Positions 28,551-38,425 of a DNA stretch of 64,000 nucleotides are shown here, piece by piece. The notes under the pieces were generated by a model that did not search any database, had not been told where the DNA came from, and saw only the letters and a program-made list of their open reading frames with translations. This DNA is from Forficula auricularia (lineage: Eukaryota; Arthropoda; Insecta; Dermaptera; Forficulidae). Each line of letters starts with the position of its first letter. Within the stretch, counting starts at the first letter, position 1. The stretch lies in contig JALMQS010000908.1 of NCBI GenBank assembly GCA_024734495.1, positions 124,001 through 188,000 on the forward strand, read 5' to 3'. A program made the position numbers and the translations under genes.

Positions 28551-28593
28551 TTTTTTTTTTTTTTTTTTTTTAAGAAACATGTTCGGTCCAGAG

Positions 28594-28640
<47 letters not shown>
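28551..28640. repeat. Poly-T and (AT)n microsatellite
   Basis: A T tract at about 28550-28572, followed by an uninterrupted AT/TA dinucleotide array at about 28595-28634. Confidence 0.85.
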
Positions 28641-28970
28641 CACTCCCTTAAAAATGGCCAAATATTAAAATCAATATTATATACATATGTATATATATAT
28701 TGGTATAAATCTAAAAAAATAAAAAAAAAAAGCTGGCGGATTTCAAAGTAGCGAAAATAAAATTTTGGACCATTTAATTTTGAAAAGCTTTCTCGTTAAT
28801 TATAAGATTATAACAATCGATTTCATATTTAACGAAATTACTTATTCATAAGTTTCCTGTATTTGATTCGATCGCGAATCGAATGCAGATGATTTTTGTC
28901 AAATATAAAGTGAAATAATATCCGAATTTATATATTTCTAACTTGAAATAATGAAGTTAAATAAATTTAT

Positions 28971-29197
28971 AATTTTCTCATTAATATATCAAAGAATAAT
29001 TAACACATTAACGAGAATTGTTTTTGATCGCGCTTTTTAAACAAGATATATATCGCGAGACTACTGCTGGTTGAAGCTATTGGAGTCTTCTGAGTCTTAA
29101 GTCTTGACCAAGAGATATATATCTTGTTTAAAAAGCGCGATCAAAAACAATTCTCGTTAATGTGTTAATTATTCTTTGATATATTAATGAGAAAATT
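28971..29197. repeat. Near-perfect inverted repeat, about 85-bp arms
   Basis: AATTTTCTCATTAATATATC...GAGAATTGTTTTTGATCGCG on the left is the exact inverse of the right arm CGCGATCAAAAACAATTCTC...GATATATTAATGAGAAAATT. The spacer is about 60 bp. No TSD or coding. High identity suggests a recent hairpin insertion. Confidence 0.85.
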
Positions 29198-29199
29198 AC

Positions 29200-30370
29200 T
29201 TCACTATTTGAAATTACTTATGTTCACAAAGATTAGAACAGATGATCCGTCACAGTTGGAGCAATGAATGACAACAATCTATCATGAAAAATTATTACCA
29301 GTAATTTGTTTATTATAAGATGAAATTTCCAAATTATTTGACGTGCAAATTGTTGGTTTTGTACATGAAATTAATATAAACAAAATGACTAATGATTAAA
29401 AATAAAGCCTCTAATTAACATGTACAAAACAATTTTAGAACGATGTATTTAACGTAATAAACTTAAATTATATAATAAATGAAATTTGACTATTTTTTTA
29501 ATTAGATAATACGTTTATTGAATAAAATAAATATAAAATAATGAATTTATTTCGATTAGACTTTGTTTAATTAAATTGAAATTTATGATGCTATTAAAAT
29601 ATTAAAAGAGGTTTTTTCAGGTTTTTCTATATATTGTTTTATAACATAGTTAAGATCTAAATTAAGTTTTTATTTTATAATCCAATGATTTTCAATAAAA
29701 TATAGAATTCGATTTCCCAATACATAAGTTATTTCTGAATATTTTTGAGTTACAAAATATTTTATTTTTCTATTACATAAATTTTATTTTATTTTTATGA
29801 AACCTGGACAGTGTGTACGTCTGAACACATTTCAGTCAACTCGCAAGTTTTTGTTGAAGATAGTTAACCCAGTTAATTTTTTTTATTAAACATCATCCCT
29901 TAAGATACGGTTTCTTTACAGGGTCAAAACGCCTAGACGCTAGCTGAATTATTTTCCATGCAACGTTCAAAAGCGGCTAGTCCTATATAAGTCGCAAGGG
30001 GCCTTCTTTTGGTAAATATCTCGTTATCTATTGGTTATATGATCAAAATATTTACAATCAATGTATAAGAATATGCAATATTCTATTAAAAAGCTGAAAT
30101 ATATGGTATTTCTTAGTGAGGATCCGTTTTAGAAAATACAAACTTAATTCATTTAATTTTTAAAGGGATGAAACAAGCAAATACTTATAAAATTACGTTT
30201 TCGTTCGATATCATGACGCTTTCACTGCGAGCGAGAGGCATAATATTTTATGTCCACCATCCTCATTTATAGATGTGTATAGATAGATAGATCTGAAAAA
30301 TTGAAATAAATCTTAAAAAATAAAAAAGCTTCTGAATGTGCTAATATTTGAAGAGGTAATTCAGATGGGT
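29200..30370. other. Intergenic, no gene seen
   Basis: AT-rich; nothing I can support as exon or element. Confidence 0.5.
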
Positions 30371-30382
30371 ATTGAATAGTGT

Positions 30383-30500
30383 TTTTAAGGAATTTGGTGT
30401 TGGGACTTGGTGAAACATTTTATGAAATTATTGGATAAAAAAATACTTGGTAGTTTTCACTCTTTAATGTGAAACCTACCAAGTATTTTTTATCCAATAA
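30383..30500. mobile_element. 118-bp micro-element with 11-bp TSD
   Basis: Exact 11-bp duplication TTGAATAGTGT (30372-30382, 30501-30511). It starts TTTTAAGGAATTTGGTGTTG, GGACTTGGTGAAACATTTT and ends TTTTTTATCCAATAA. It has an internal inverted repeat TTATTGGATAAAAAAATACT/inverse. Same ends as the 52-bp insert at 46782-46833. No ribozyme core inside; looks like a deletion derivative of a hammerhead PLE element. Confidence 0.8.
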
Positions 30501-30564
30501 TTGAATAGTGTGTTCCTTTTCTAAATAGCAGAAACTTTGCTTCAATAAGCAATCCACCGAACTC

Positions 30565-30828
30565 TTTTTTGAGCTAGCTCGTCCACAAAAATTTGGTAAC
30601 GCACAGACTAACTAACTAACAGACCTTTTGACAAAACAATTATTATCTCGAAAAATATAATATTTTCGATGTTCATTTATTAGGGCTTTTTTGTAGAGCG
30701 AAATGCCATGGTTTCGTTCAATTTTTTTAATCAAAATAGTTTCAGCCGTTTTTGAGATATTTCGAAAAAATACTTTTTTCATGCACGATTACAATACTTG
30801 ACCATACCCTGTATGGTAAAGTAAAAAC
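30565..30828. repeat. Family Z repeat, copy 3 (partial)
   Basis: From GAGCTAGCTCGTCCAC to CCCTGTATGGTAAAGTAAAA; the C-tract modules are missing. Confidence 0.75.
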
Positions 30829-30859
30829 AATTCAGGTATTTCGAGAATAGGGTACTTAA

Positions 30860-31260
30860 AAACTCTACCAAATTGTCGTTTCCTTAATATTTCAACGGCT
30901 CAATGGCTACCGAAACCTTCAACAAAACAACCATATGCTTCATTCTTCCTTTTCATTTCGCCTACAACGAAACTCTGCCTTATAATGCTAGCACTAATAT
31001 TATGTCCGACATACAATTCAGGATTCAAATATTATTAAAGATAATTAAAGATTTAGTCGATTCAGCCGCGGGCCCAGACAACATGCCTACCATCATTATT
31101 AAAAAGTGCAATCCTGAACTTGTAACTATTCTTTCAAGCACTAGTACACTTCTGGTACTTTTTCTGAGAGCTGGAATATAGCAAGAATTCAACTTTAAGA
31201 AACAGGGGGATTCTTCGAATACCGCCAATTATCGATTAATTGCTATCGCTTCGCATTGAA
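30860..31260 (+). pseudogene. LINE reverse-transcriptase fragment (N-terminal RT part)
   Basis: The frame has QILLKIIKDLVDSAAGPDNMP followed by IIIKKCNPEL, the typical 'SAAGPDNIP..ILK' entry of CR1/Jockey RTs. After a stop it continues as SWNIARIQ and YRQL-like residues, the RT motif 'W..ARI.PI.K.G....NYRPI', in a broken frame. Same LINE family as 23.7 kb by inference. Confidence 0.65.
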
Positions 31261-31646
31261 TAATCTGACCATTCTGTCGTCTCCGAATACTCGGATGATT
31301 TTCGCAACAATATTTTCTCATGTTCTTAAAGGGTAACTATACAAAATTTGATCCAGATCGCACAGAATTTTGATTTTTTTTACCCCCAGTCACATTTTGG
31401 TTAGTTAGGTAGGAATTTCAAAAAAATTCTTTAATTTATTTTTAAACATTTGTAAGTAATTTTTTCTTAAGCCAAATCAAGTAGATATCTTACTTTACTT
31501 AATAGATATTCCGTTTGCATAATCAATATAAAGCCATGTAAACACATTTTTCCTAGATTTTCCCCCTCAATAGTTTTGTCGGAGTTTTGAATAATCTCTC
31601 CCACCCTTCGCCCTGCATTTAGGACACATGATTTTAACATCATCAA

Positions 31647-32690
31647 TCTATATATATAAAATTCTTTGCCCGATACACTCACTCATCATCAAAACAGCCA
31701 GAACCACTGGACATAGAAACATGAAATTTGTAGAGGGTATTACATCTATGACATAGGGGCTCACTAAGGGCCGGTTGTATGTCGCAAAGTAAATGCTTTT
31801 ACCACTAACCAAGGATAGATGGTAAATGGAGAGATTGGGATGGCTAATCAGATGACAGGACATTGCAAGTGCCTGTCATCTGATTGGCCATCCCAGTCCC
31901 TCCATTTACCATCTATCCTTGGTTAGTGGTAAAAAGCATTTACTTTGCGACATACAACCGGCCCTAAGAAAGGATTATTTGAAATTCGACCCCAAAGGGG
32001 GCATAGTGTTGTTTTCACTGATTATGCGATATCTCTTAAGGACGGTAAAATATCTACTTGCTTTTTACTTATAAAAATACTAAATTAAAATATCTAAAAA
32101 CTAATTTCAGGATTTTTTGAAATTCGACCCCTAAAGGGGTCAAAAGGGGCAAAATATCTTTGCAATGTATTTACACTAATTATGCATTTTCAATTAAGAA
32201 CGATAAGATATCTACTTGATTTTTACTGAATAAAATTCTAAATACAAATATCTAAAAAGTAATTTCAGGATTTTTTTGAAATTCGACTCTCAACTATCGA
32301 AAATGTGAGTGGGGGCAAAAATTGAAACTCTCTCCTATCTTGATCAAATTTTGTAGAGTTATTCTTTATTACTTTTAAGAAACTATTCCTGTAAAAATCA
32401 ACTATCAAAATTGACTTCATGGGGCGAAAGGGGGGAGCAAAATATAGAAATTTTTAGCTTTTTTGTACATTTACTCTTTAGAAAACTGAGAGTTATTTAT
32501 TTACAAATATCTTAAAAAACAATTTCAACCTCCCAAAATGTGAGTGGGGGGAAAAAGGGAGAATGGAGCTTTTTTTTAAATGAATTTTGGACACCTAATA
32601 ATCATATGCCGAGACTCCGCCCGCCAGGGCCACCTGACTCCGAGGGCCGAGTTAGATGGACGTGCCGAAGGCACCGCCTGAGCAGCTCTG
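31647..32690 (+). mobile_element. Helitron-like non-autonomous element (tentative)
   Basis: Starts TCTATATATATAAAATTCTT after an A, as Helitron 5' ends do, and ends in a GC-rich part with the hairpin GTGCCGAAGGCAC followed by CGCCTGAGCAGCT. The last bases do not give a clean CTRR-T. A hairpin element (31769-31963) is inserted in it. Related sequence is inverted at 34.9-35.4 kb. Confidence 0.4.
31769..31963. mobile_element. Hairpin MITE, GGCCGG ends
   Basis: Arms of about 90 bp, almost perfect: GGCCGGTTGTATGTCGCAAA and TTTGCGACATACAACCGGCC at the ends. Flanked by CTAAG on both sides (31764-31768, 31964-31968). Confidence 0.8.
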
Positions 32691-32834
32691 TATTACATAT
32701 TGCTCTACTTTAAAAACTAAAGGTGCTAAATTTGGTCAGATCAAACAAAAAGTTTAGAATTTATTTTGGCCCCACGCTCTTATTTTGGGCAGTTGATTTT
32801 CACAGCAATTTTACATTATTCTAAGCATCTAGAC

Positions 32835-34638
32835 CAGTGGTTCCCAACCTGGGGCGACCGCCGCAGCTATCAGGGGGTAAGAATAATTGGGGGGCGATGA
32901 GTATTCTAAGGGGGGGGGGATTAAAATAGTACTGTACAGTAGAAGTTGCCTGGTAAAATAAAACAACAAAGTTTTCAAACTTTCATTTAATTTATCAAAT
33001 TTTAACTTATCCCAGTAATAGAGGGGTTTCAGCTTACATTATTTGCGGGAAAAGATTTTTTGGGGATCGTTTGGTATGGTGTGGGTATGCGTAATCTAAG
33101 TTTGCGACCTTGAAAGTGTGGGCGGGACAACTTTTGGTGGCCAAAAAACCTCGAAATTTTCAGACTTTTTCCAGTTTCCCGCCTATAAACTCGAAAAGAG
33201 TTCATATTTTCCAAATAACCGTCCTATAGTAAATTAAAAGAGGCTAAAATTTCGCGTCGATTAAAAATATATATGCAAAATTGGTCCAGTAGTTCGATTT
33301 TTAATGGGGATCCAAAAAACAACCCCGGGATCACTTTTGAAATATCCCAAAAAACTATCACTTTTTCGATTTTCCCATTTTGACCATGAAAGACAACTCT
33401 ATACATGTTTAAACTAGATTAAATTTGCTGCAATTTAAACAAAGTGTCATCTTTAATTGATAATTGTACTCCCGTGCCGTAATGAGGTTGAAGTTTTGAA
33501 AAAATTGAATTTTTTGTGCAAAATATTGTAGTTTTTCCATCATGAAATGAAAAACCATCTCATCTCTAGAAACTTGATTTCTCTCTCATTTTCTAGGAAA
33601 TTTTATTTCTTGAACAATTACTTGGACCACTTTTTTATAAAAGTGCTCCAAGTAAACGTTCAATTCATCAAAATTTTCTAGAGAATGAGACAGAAATTAA
33701 ATTTCTAGGATGAGTGGTTTTCATTTTATGAAGAAAAAACTGCGATTTTTTGCAAAAAATTGCAGTTTTTCAAAACTTCAACCTCATTGCGGCACGGGTT
33801 ACCATTATCCAATTAAGATGAAACTTTGTTTCATTTGTAGAAAATTTAATCTAATTTAAAAGTGTATAGAGTGGTCTTGTCGAAAACGTGCTCCTTCATG
33901 GTCAAAATCGAAAAATTCCGAGTTTTTGGGATAGGTATTCAAAAGTGATCCGGAGGGCAGTTTTTTGAATCCCCGTAAAAAATCGAACTACCGGAACAAT
34001 TCTGGATATTTTTTTAAATCGGCGCCAAATTTTATCCTCTTTAATTTACTATAGAACGATTATTTACAATATATGGATTGTTTTCGAGTTATAAGTGAGA
34101 AACTGAAAAAAGTCCGAAAATTTCATGGTTTTTCGGCCACCAAAAGTTGAACCCCAGACTTTCGAGGTCGCAAATTTAGATTTGGCATACCCACACCATA
34201 TCAAACGATCCTAGAAAAAAATCTTTTCCCGCAATTAATGTAAGATGAACCACTTTTTGGATTCTCTATTTACTGGGCTAATTGTCAACTTTCTTAATTT
34301 TTCCAGATCCCAATTTAAAAATGAAAACATATACTCCTGTTTTTAAATGTACTTCAATGAACTTAGTTAATTATTTCACTTCTTTGTTCTTAAAAAAAAT
34401 CTGTAAAAAATGTACATTTTAATTTTTTTTCTATTTTATTTAAGAGTGACCGGATAAAACTGCTTTGGTTGTATTTATATACGGAAATAAAATTGTTTAA
34501 AATAATAAAAACTGCTTTATTATTTATACTTTACTTCAAATTAAAATTAGGCATACTTCGAAAATGAAAAGGGGGCGATAGGTGTTAGTCTTCATCTCCA
34601 GAAAGGGGCGATGGCCCACAAAAGGTTGGGAACCACTG
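32835..34638. mobile_element. Non-autonomous hAT element, 8-bp TSD, with a nested element
   Basis: Ends CAGTGGTTCCCAACC / GGTTGGGAACCACTG, exact TSD ATCTAGAC (32827-32834, 34639-34646). It splits a LINE fragment (TCTAGAC|TGGAAC at its right side). About 1250 bp of its interior is another inverted-repeat element. Confidence 0.9.
33021..34266. mobile_element. TA-flanked long palindrome, relative of 12226-12724
   Basis: Left GAGGGGTTTCAGCTTACATTA... and right TAATGTAAGAT... with AAAAGATTTTT/AAAAATCTTTT arms of several hundred bp. The centre contains a second tight inverted repeat around AGTGCTCCAAGTAAACGTTC. TA on both sides. Confidence 0.65.
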
Positions 34639-34645
34639 ATCTAGA

Positions 34646-34860
34646 CTGGAACTATCTTCCTCCGACCGTTTTCCCAGCAACCTATAACCTTCAATCTTTC
34701 AAGACACTCATCCACGTAAACATCCTTCAACTCTTGACCCAATTTCTAAATCTCTTCTTATTTTCAAGATACAAGTGATCCACGCCTGAGTTCAGAGGTT
34801 GAACCTTTTCGGTGTAACTCTTCTTCATCAGTATCATTATATATAAAAAAGCAATACGTG
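34646..34860 (+). pseudogene. LINE 3' terminal fragment
   Basis: TGGAACTATCTTCCTCCGAC encodes WNYLPPTVFP then TYNLQSFKT, the same C-terminal motif as 24160 and 48355, and ends near ATCAGTATCATTATATA. Decayed frame. Confidence 0.65.
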
Positions 34861-34869
34861 TACTAAATT

Positions 34870-35390
34870 TGGTATAGGTCGAACAAAAAAGCTTAGAATT
34901 TCAATATTTTGCTCCCTTTACGTCCTCATCCGCTTATTTTGGGTTGTTAATTTTTACAGCAATAGTTTTTATAGTTTTAGATATCATACCAAAACTATTT
35001 GCAAGTAAAATTTTTATAAGTAAAATTCAAGTAGATATCATACCATTATTAATAGATAATGCATAAATCATTGTAAACCCATTTTTTCCATTTTCACACC
35101 TTTAGGGTCGAATTTCAAAAAATCCAGAAATCACTTTTTAGACATTTATATGTAGTGTTTTTATAAGTAAAAAGTAAGTACTTATCTTACCGTTCTTAAG
35201 AGAAAATTCATAATCAGAGAAAACACATTTTGCTCCCTAAGACCTCCTTAGGGGTCGAATTTCAAAAAATTATTAATGAAACCCTGGGCCTATGTCATAT
35301 AAGTTATATCCTATCCATATTTCACGTTTTTATGTCTAGGGGTTTGACTATTGCGATGATGAATGTGCCATGGTCAGAATACGGTACGGA
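34870..35390 (-). repeat. Inverted relative of the 31.7-32.5 kb repeat
   Basis: CCTTAGGGGTCGAATTTCAAAAAAT, TAAGTAAAATTCAAGTAGATATC and CACGTTTTTATGTCTAGGGG are the inverse of blocks in 31690-32320. Non-coding. Confidence 0.5.
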
Positions 35391-35504
35391 ATATGTTACG
35401 GAAACCTAGGAGTGAGAGTCCCAATTTATTGGCAATTGCACTTAACCGCTTTTAATTCAAAATCTGTTAATTTATTAAGTATCTCTCATATCTTAAATCC
35501 TTAA

Positions 35505-35775
35505 ATGGTTATGAACCCTGCTGGTTGGGCGTAGAATAGACCCGCAGTACTCCCTGCTTGTCGTAAGAGGCGACTAATAGGGAAAGGGTGGATGGGACAC
35601 TTCAGCCTTGTTCGGCTACCTGTCTAGGGGAAAACCCCTAAACAAATTAGGAGTGAAGCCTCTTTAGGCGCTTGAGGGTCAAACGTGATCCTCTTGCGGC
35701 AGGTTCTGCATTCCGCTGACTCCAGATTTGTTGTTCATCTTCCCCTGGATCCCGACGGCTCGAACAAGATGTAGT
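35505..35775 (+). mobile_element. GC-rich block, probably 5' region of a non-LTR element
   Basis: Contains CTCCCTGCTTGTCGTAAGAG and GCGACTAATAGGG, GTTCGGCTACCTGTC and a CTGACTCCAG block. It is much GC-richer than its surroundings and has no frame. From memory this type of block is dispersed in arthropod genomes with non-LTR elements; I cannot verify that here. Confidence 0.35.
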
Positions 35776-35914
35776 TTTCGACCTTATTATTCAGTAAAAT
35801 AGCTTCATTTCTATCATCTGCTTTGGAATTTAATAGACTAGTTTTTATAAGCTACAGCGCTGCGTTTAAAAGTGTGAGGATTTTATTACCTACCGGATAC
35901 GTTTTAAAACTGAC

Positions 35915-36335
35915 TGGGTGACAGGGCGTAGCCAAGCACGGCGGAACGATCTTAGGCCAGGGGTGTCAAAACTTGGAAAGTGATGTAGGCGGGGGTCTGG
36001 GGACCCTCCCCCAGAAAATTTTGAAGCAAATTGGTACAATTTAATCAATTTTTAAGCAGTTTGTAGCTGTTGTTTTATTGAAATTTCTTTCTTTAATAGG
36101 TCCGCTGACCCCCTTGAACCCCTAGACGAATTCCCAGGGGGGTCAGGTGACCCCCCTGACACCACGGTTCCGCCGTCCCTGGGCGTAGCTACCGCCGTGT
36201 CAGCCGTATCAATGATACGAGGCCCCCGAGCCACAGGGGCCCCGGGTGTATGTAAGCAAAGTCGGGTAGAAGGGCCCTTCAACAAATTTTGATACAGGGC
36301 CCATCCAGGGAGAGCTACGCTACTGCTGGGTGGTA
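35915..36335. repeat. Cluster of GC-rich hAT-like MITE fragments
   Basis: CAGGGCGTAGCCA at 35921, GGGCGTAGCTACCG at 36181 and GAGCTACGCTACTG ending near 36327 are CAGTGGCGTAGC-type ends. Internal GGGGTCAGGTGACCCCCC (36139-36156) is palindromic. The 100-codon minus frame here is a by-product of composition. Confidence 0.5.
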
Positions 36336-36367
36336 TCTTTTCCAACAAATGCATTGAAATTTTGATA

Positions 36368-37090
36368 GATTTTTACTTTACCATACAGGGTATGGTCAAG
36401 TATTGTAATCGTGAATGAAAAAAGTGGTTTTTTTCCTTCTTTTTTTCGAAATATCTCAAAAACAGCTGAAACTATTTTGATAAGAAAAATTGGGCGAAAC
36501 CATGGCATTTCCCTCTACAAAAAAGCTCTTATAAGTGAACATCGAAAAAATTATATTTTTCGAGATAATAATTGTTTTGTCAATATGTCTGTTAGTCTGT
36601 CTGGTTGTCTGTCTGGTTGTCCGTTAGTCTGTGCGTTGCCAAATTTTTGTGGATGAGTTAGCTCAAAAACTAGTGTGAATATCGAAACCAAATTTCACAC
36701 GTAGTTTTGGTCCATTGAGATTAAGAGTATTTACATTTTAGTGCATATCGACCCAAAATTAAGTGGGGTAGAAGGGGGGGGGAGTTAAAAATTAAAAATC
36801 TAGGCCGTTTGAGCAAACTCAACCAAATTTTATATACATAATCAGTGGACCCCTAGAAGTCTAAATATGCAAAAACTAACCGCCCAAAATGGGGGGTGTA
36901 GGGTCAAAAAATGAAAATCTTGGCCATTTACCAAACTCAACCAAATTTTGTATACATAATCAGTGGGACACCAGAAGTATAAAAATGCAAAAACTGAGTC
37001 CCCCCTACATGATTATAAAGTAATTTTAGGGGCCAGGTTGTTTGGTAAAAGTCAAGTGGATGGCCACATCAGAATACGTCAGCTTATTTT
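36368..37090 (-). repeat. Family Z repeat, copy 4 (inverted)
   Basis: TTACTTTACCATACAGGG at the left and CATCAGAATACGTCAGCTTA at the right, with the TCTGTTAGTCTGTCTGG block and C/G-tract modules between. Confidence 0.8.
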
Positions 37091-37179
37091 GTTTAACTTG
37101 TATTTATGCACCTAGGTAACTTAAATTAATCAAAGATAAAACTAATAAATTTTACTAAATGTTGTAATAATAAATGTTA

Positions 37180-37272
37180 GGGTCCTCCTGTGGTCACGGC
37201 CCTGTCGGGCCATGGGCCCCTTCCGTGGCATTTTGCCGACTTGCCACCCTATAGTTACGCCACTGCGCCAGG
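37180..37272 (-). repeat. End of a GGCGTAAC-type MITE
   Basis: CACCCTATAGTTACGCCACTG is the inverse of CAGTGGCGTAACTATAGGGTG, a common hAT-type terminus; the GC-rich interior is present and the partner end is not identified. Confidence 0.45.
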
Positions 37273-37286
37273 GCAAAAAAAGGCCT

Positions 37287-37977
37287 TTAAGGAGGTTCTT
37301 TCGCGACAATCCACATAAAAAGTTTTAGCCTCCTAACCAATCTATAAATATGAACGGAACTAAAATTTCAGGTTATGTTTTTTAACGTGACTGTCCACTC
37401 ACTCTACGATATCTCTATATGGATACACACATACTAGCCGGATCGTTTCCAAGCCATTGTCCTTATATCCCTCCACTAAAAATAGTCGCCCAAATATGTT
37501 TTTTTTTTTATCAAAATTACGTGCTAAATAATTTCAATTTTTTTTTTAAGTTACTCCGAATATATTATTCTAACAAATATTAGTTTTTCATCAAGATGGT
37601 GAAAGTCCTTCAATGAAAATAAATGCAATATTTTTGTTTTTAATAAAATGCAATATTTATTAAAATCTATAAAGCCTATATATAAATAGTAAAATGTACA
37701 TACAATTTGTTTTCATTTTGAAATTTACGATTTCATCAAATACAGAGTGTCTTAAAATAATTATCCAATGAAAATAAATAAAATAATGATCATTTCCCCA
37801 CCCTTTCCCTATCTACTCTATGTTAAAAATATCATTTTTAATTGCAATTATTTCATGTTTGGTGTGGTAAATCGTCTTCAGATTTTAACAGTATGTGTAT
37901 TATGCTTTTATTAATGACTTATATTCCAAGTTTCAAAGACTTCTTGAATTTTTGCATTTGTGAAAGAACTACCTTAA
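37287..37977. mobile_element. TTAA-flanked element A (left of DGCR2 exon 1)
   Basis: TTAAGGAGGTTCTTTCGCG at the left and AAAGAACTACCTTAA at the right; TTAA at both ends is the piggyBac-type duplication. Its sequence is the inverse of the element at 39208-39768 over most of its length. No transposase frame. Confidence 0.75.
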
Positions 37978-38340
37978 ATAAATGGTTATAGATTTTATTC
38001 CGTAAATTTAAATTTAAATTTTCCCGCTTAAAATTTATAAATCTTTTATTCAAGAGAAAAATCGAATTTCTTGTTTTTAAAATGTCAAAAAATTTCAAAA
38101 ATCAATTCCCTTTTTCTTCTTTTTCAATCGAAAATAAACATAAATGGTTGAGGGTAAGGTTGTGTCATCTAGCTGGGCTGGCTAGTCTCGTTACTCCGAG
38201 AATTGCAGAAGCAGACGGACAAGAGGAATGGACCACAATTAAATCGATCATTTCGAAACAGCCTAACTAGATTTTATTCAATATGTGTTTTCATATCAAT
38301 AAATTCGCATTATTAAAAACTATCAAATTTTCATGTTTAG

Positions 38341-38425
38341 ATGAAAAAGGATGTTTGTAATAATTTAAATATGAGAAGAAAGATCTTATTATTGACCGCC
38401 ACTACTTGTTCTTTAGTCATTTCTG
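38341..38425 (+). CDS. DGCR2: DGCR2-like exon 1 (signal peptide)
   Basis: ATG at 38341, directly after a possible acceptor (ATGTTTAG), ends TTCTG|GTAAGT, phase 1. Encodes MKKDVCNNLNMRRKILLLTA and on to VIS. It lies between two inverted TTAA-flanked elements. Further 5'UTR exons may exist. Confidence 0.7.

Noticed and set aside
36052..36354. 100-codon minus-strand frame with Gly/Pro/Arg-rich product
   Set aside because: It coincides with GC-rich MITE fragments; the product looks compositional and has no domain.
38082..38270. 62-codon frame before DGCR2 exon 1
   Set aside because: No recognisable domain. It holds a possible donor (GAGGGTAAGG near 38153) and could be 5'UTR, but I cannot support it as coding.
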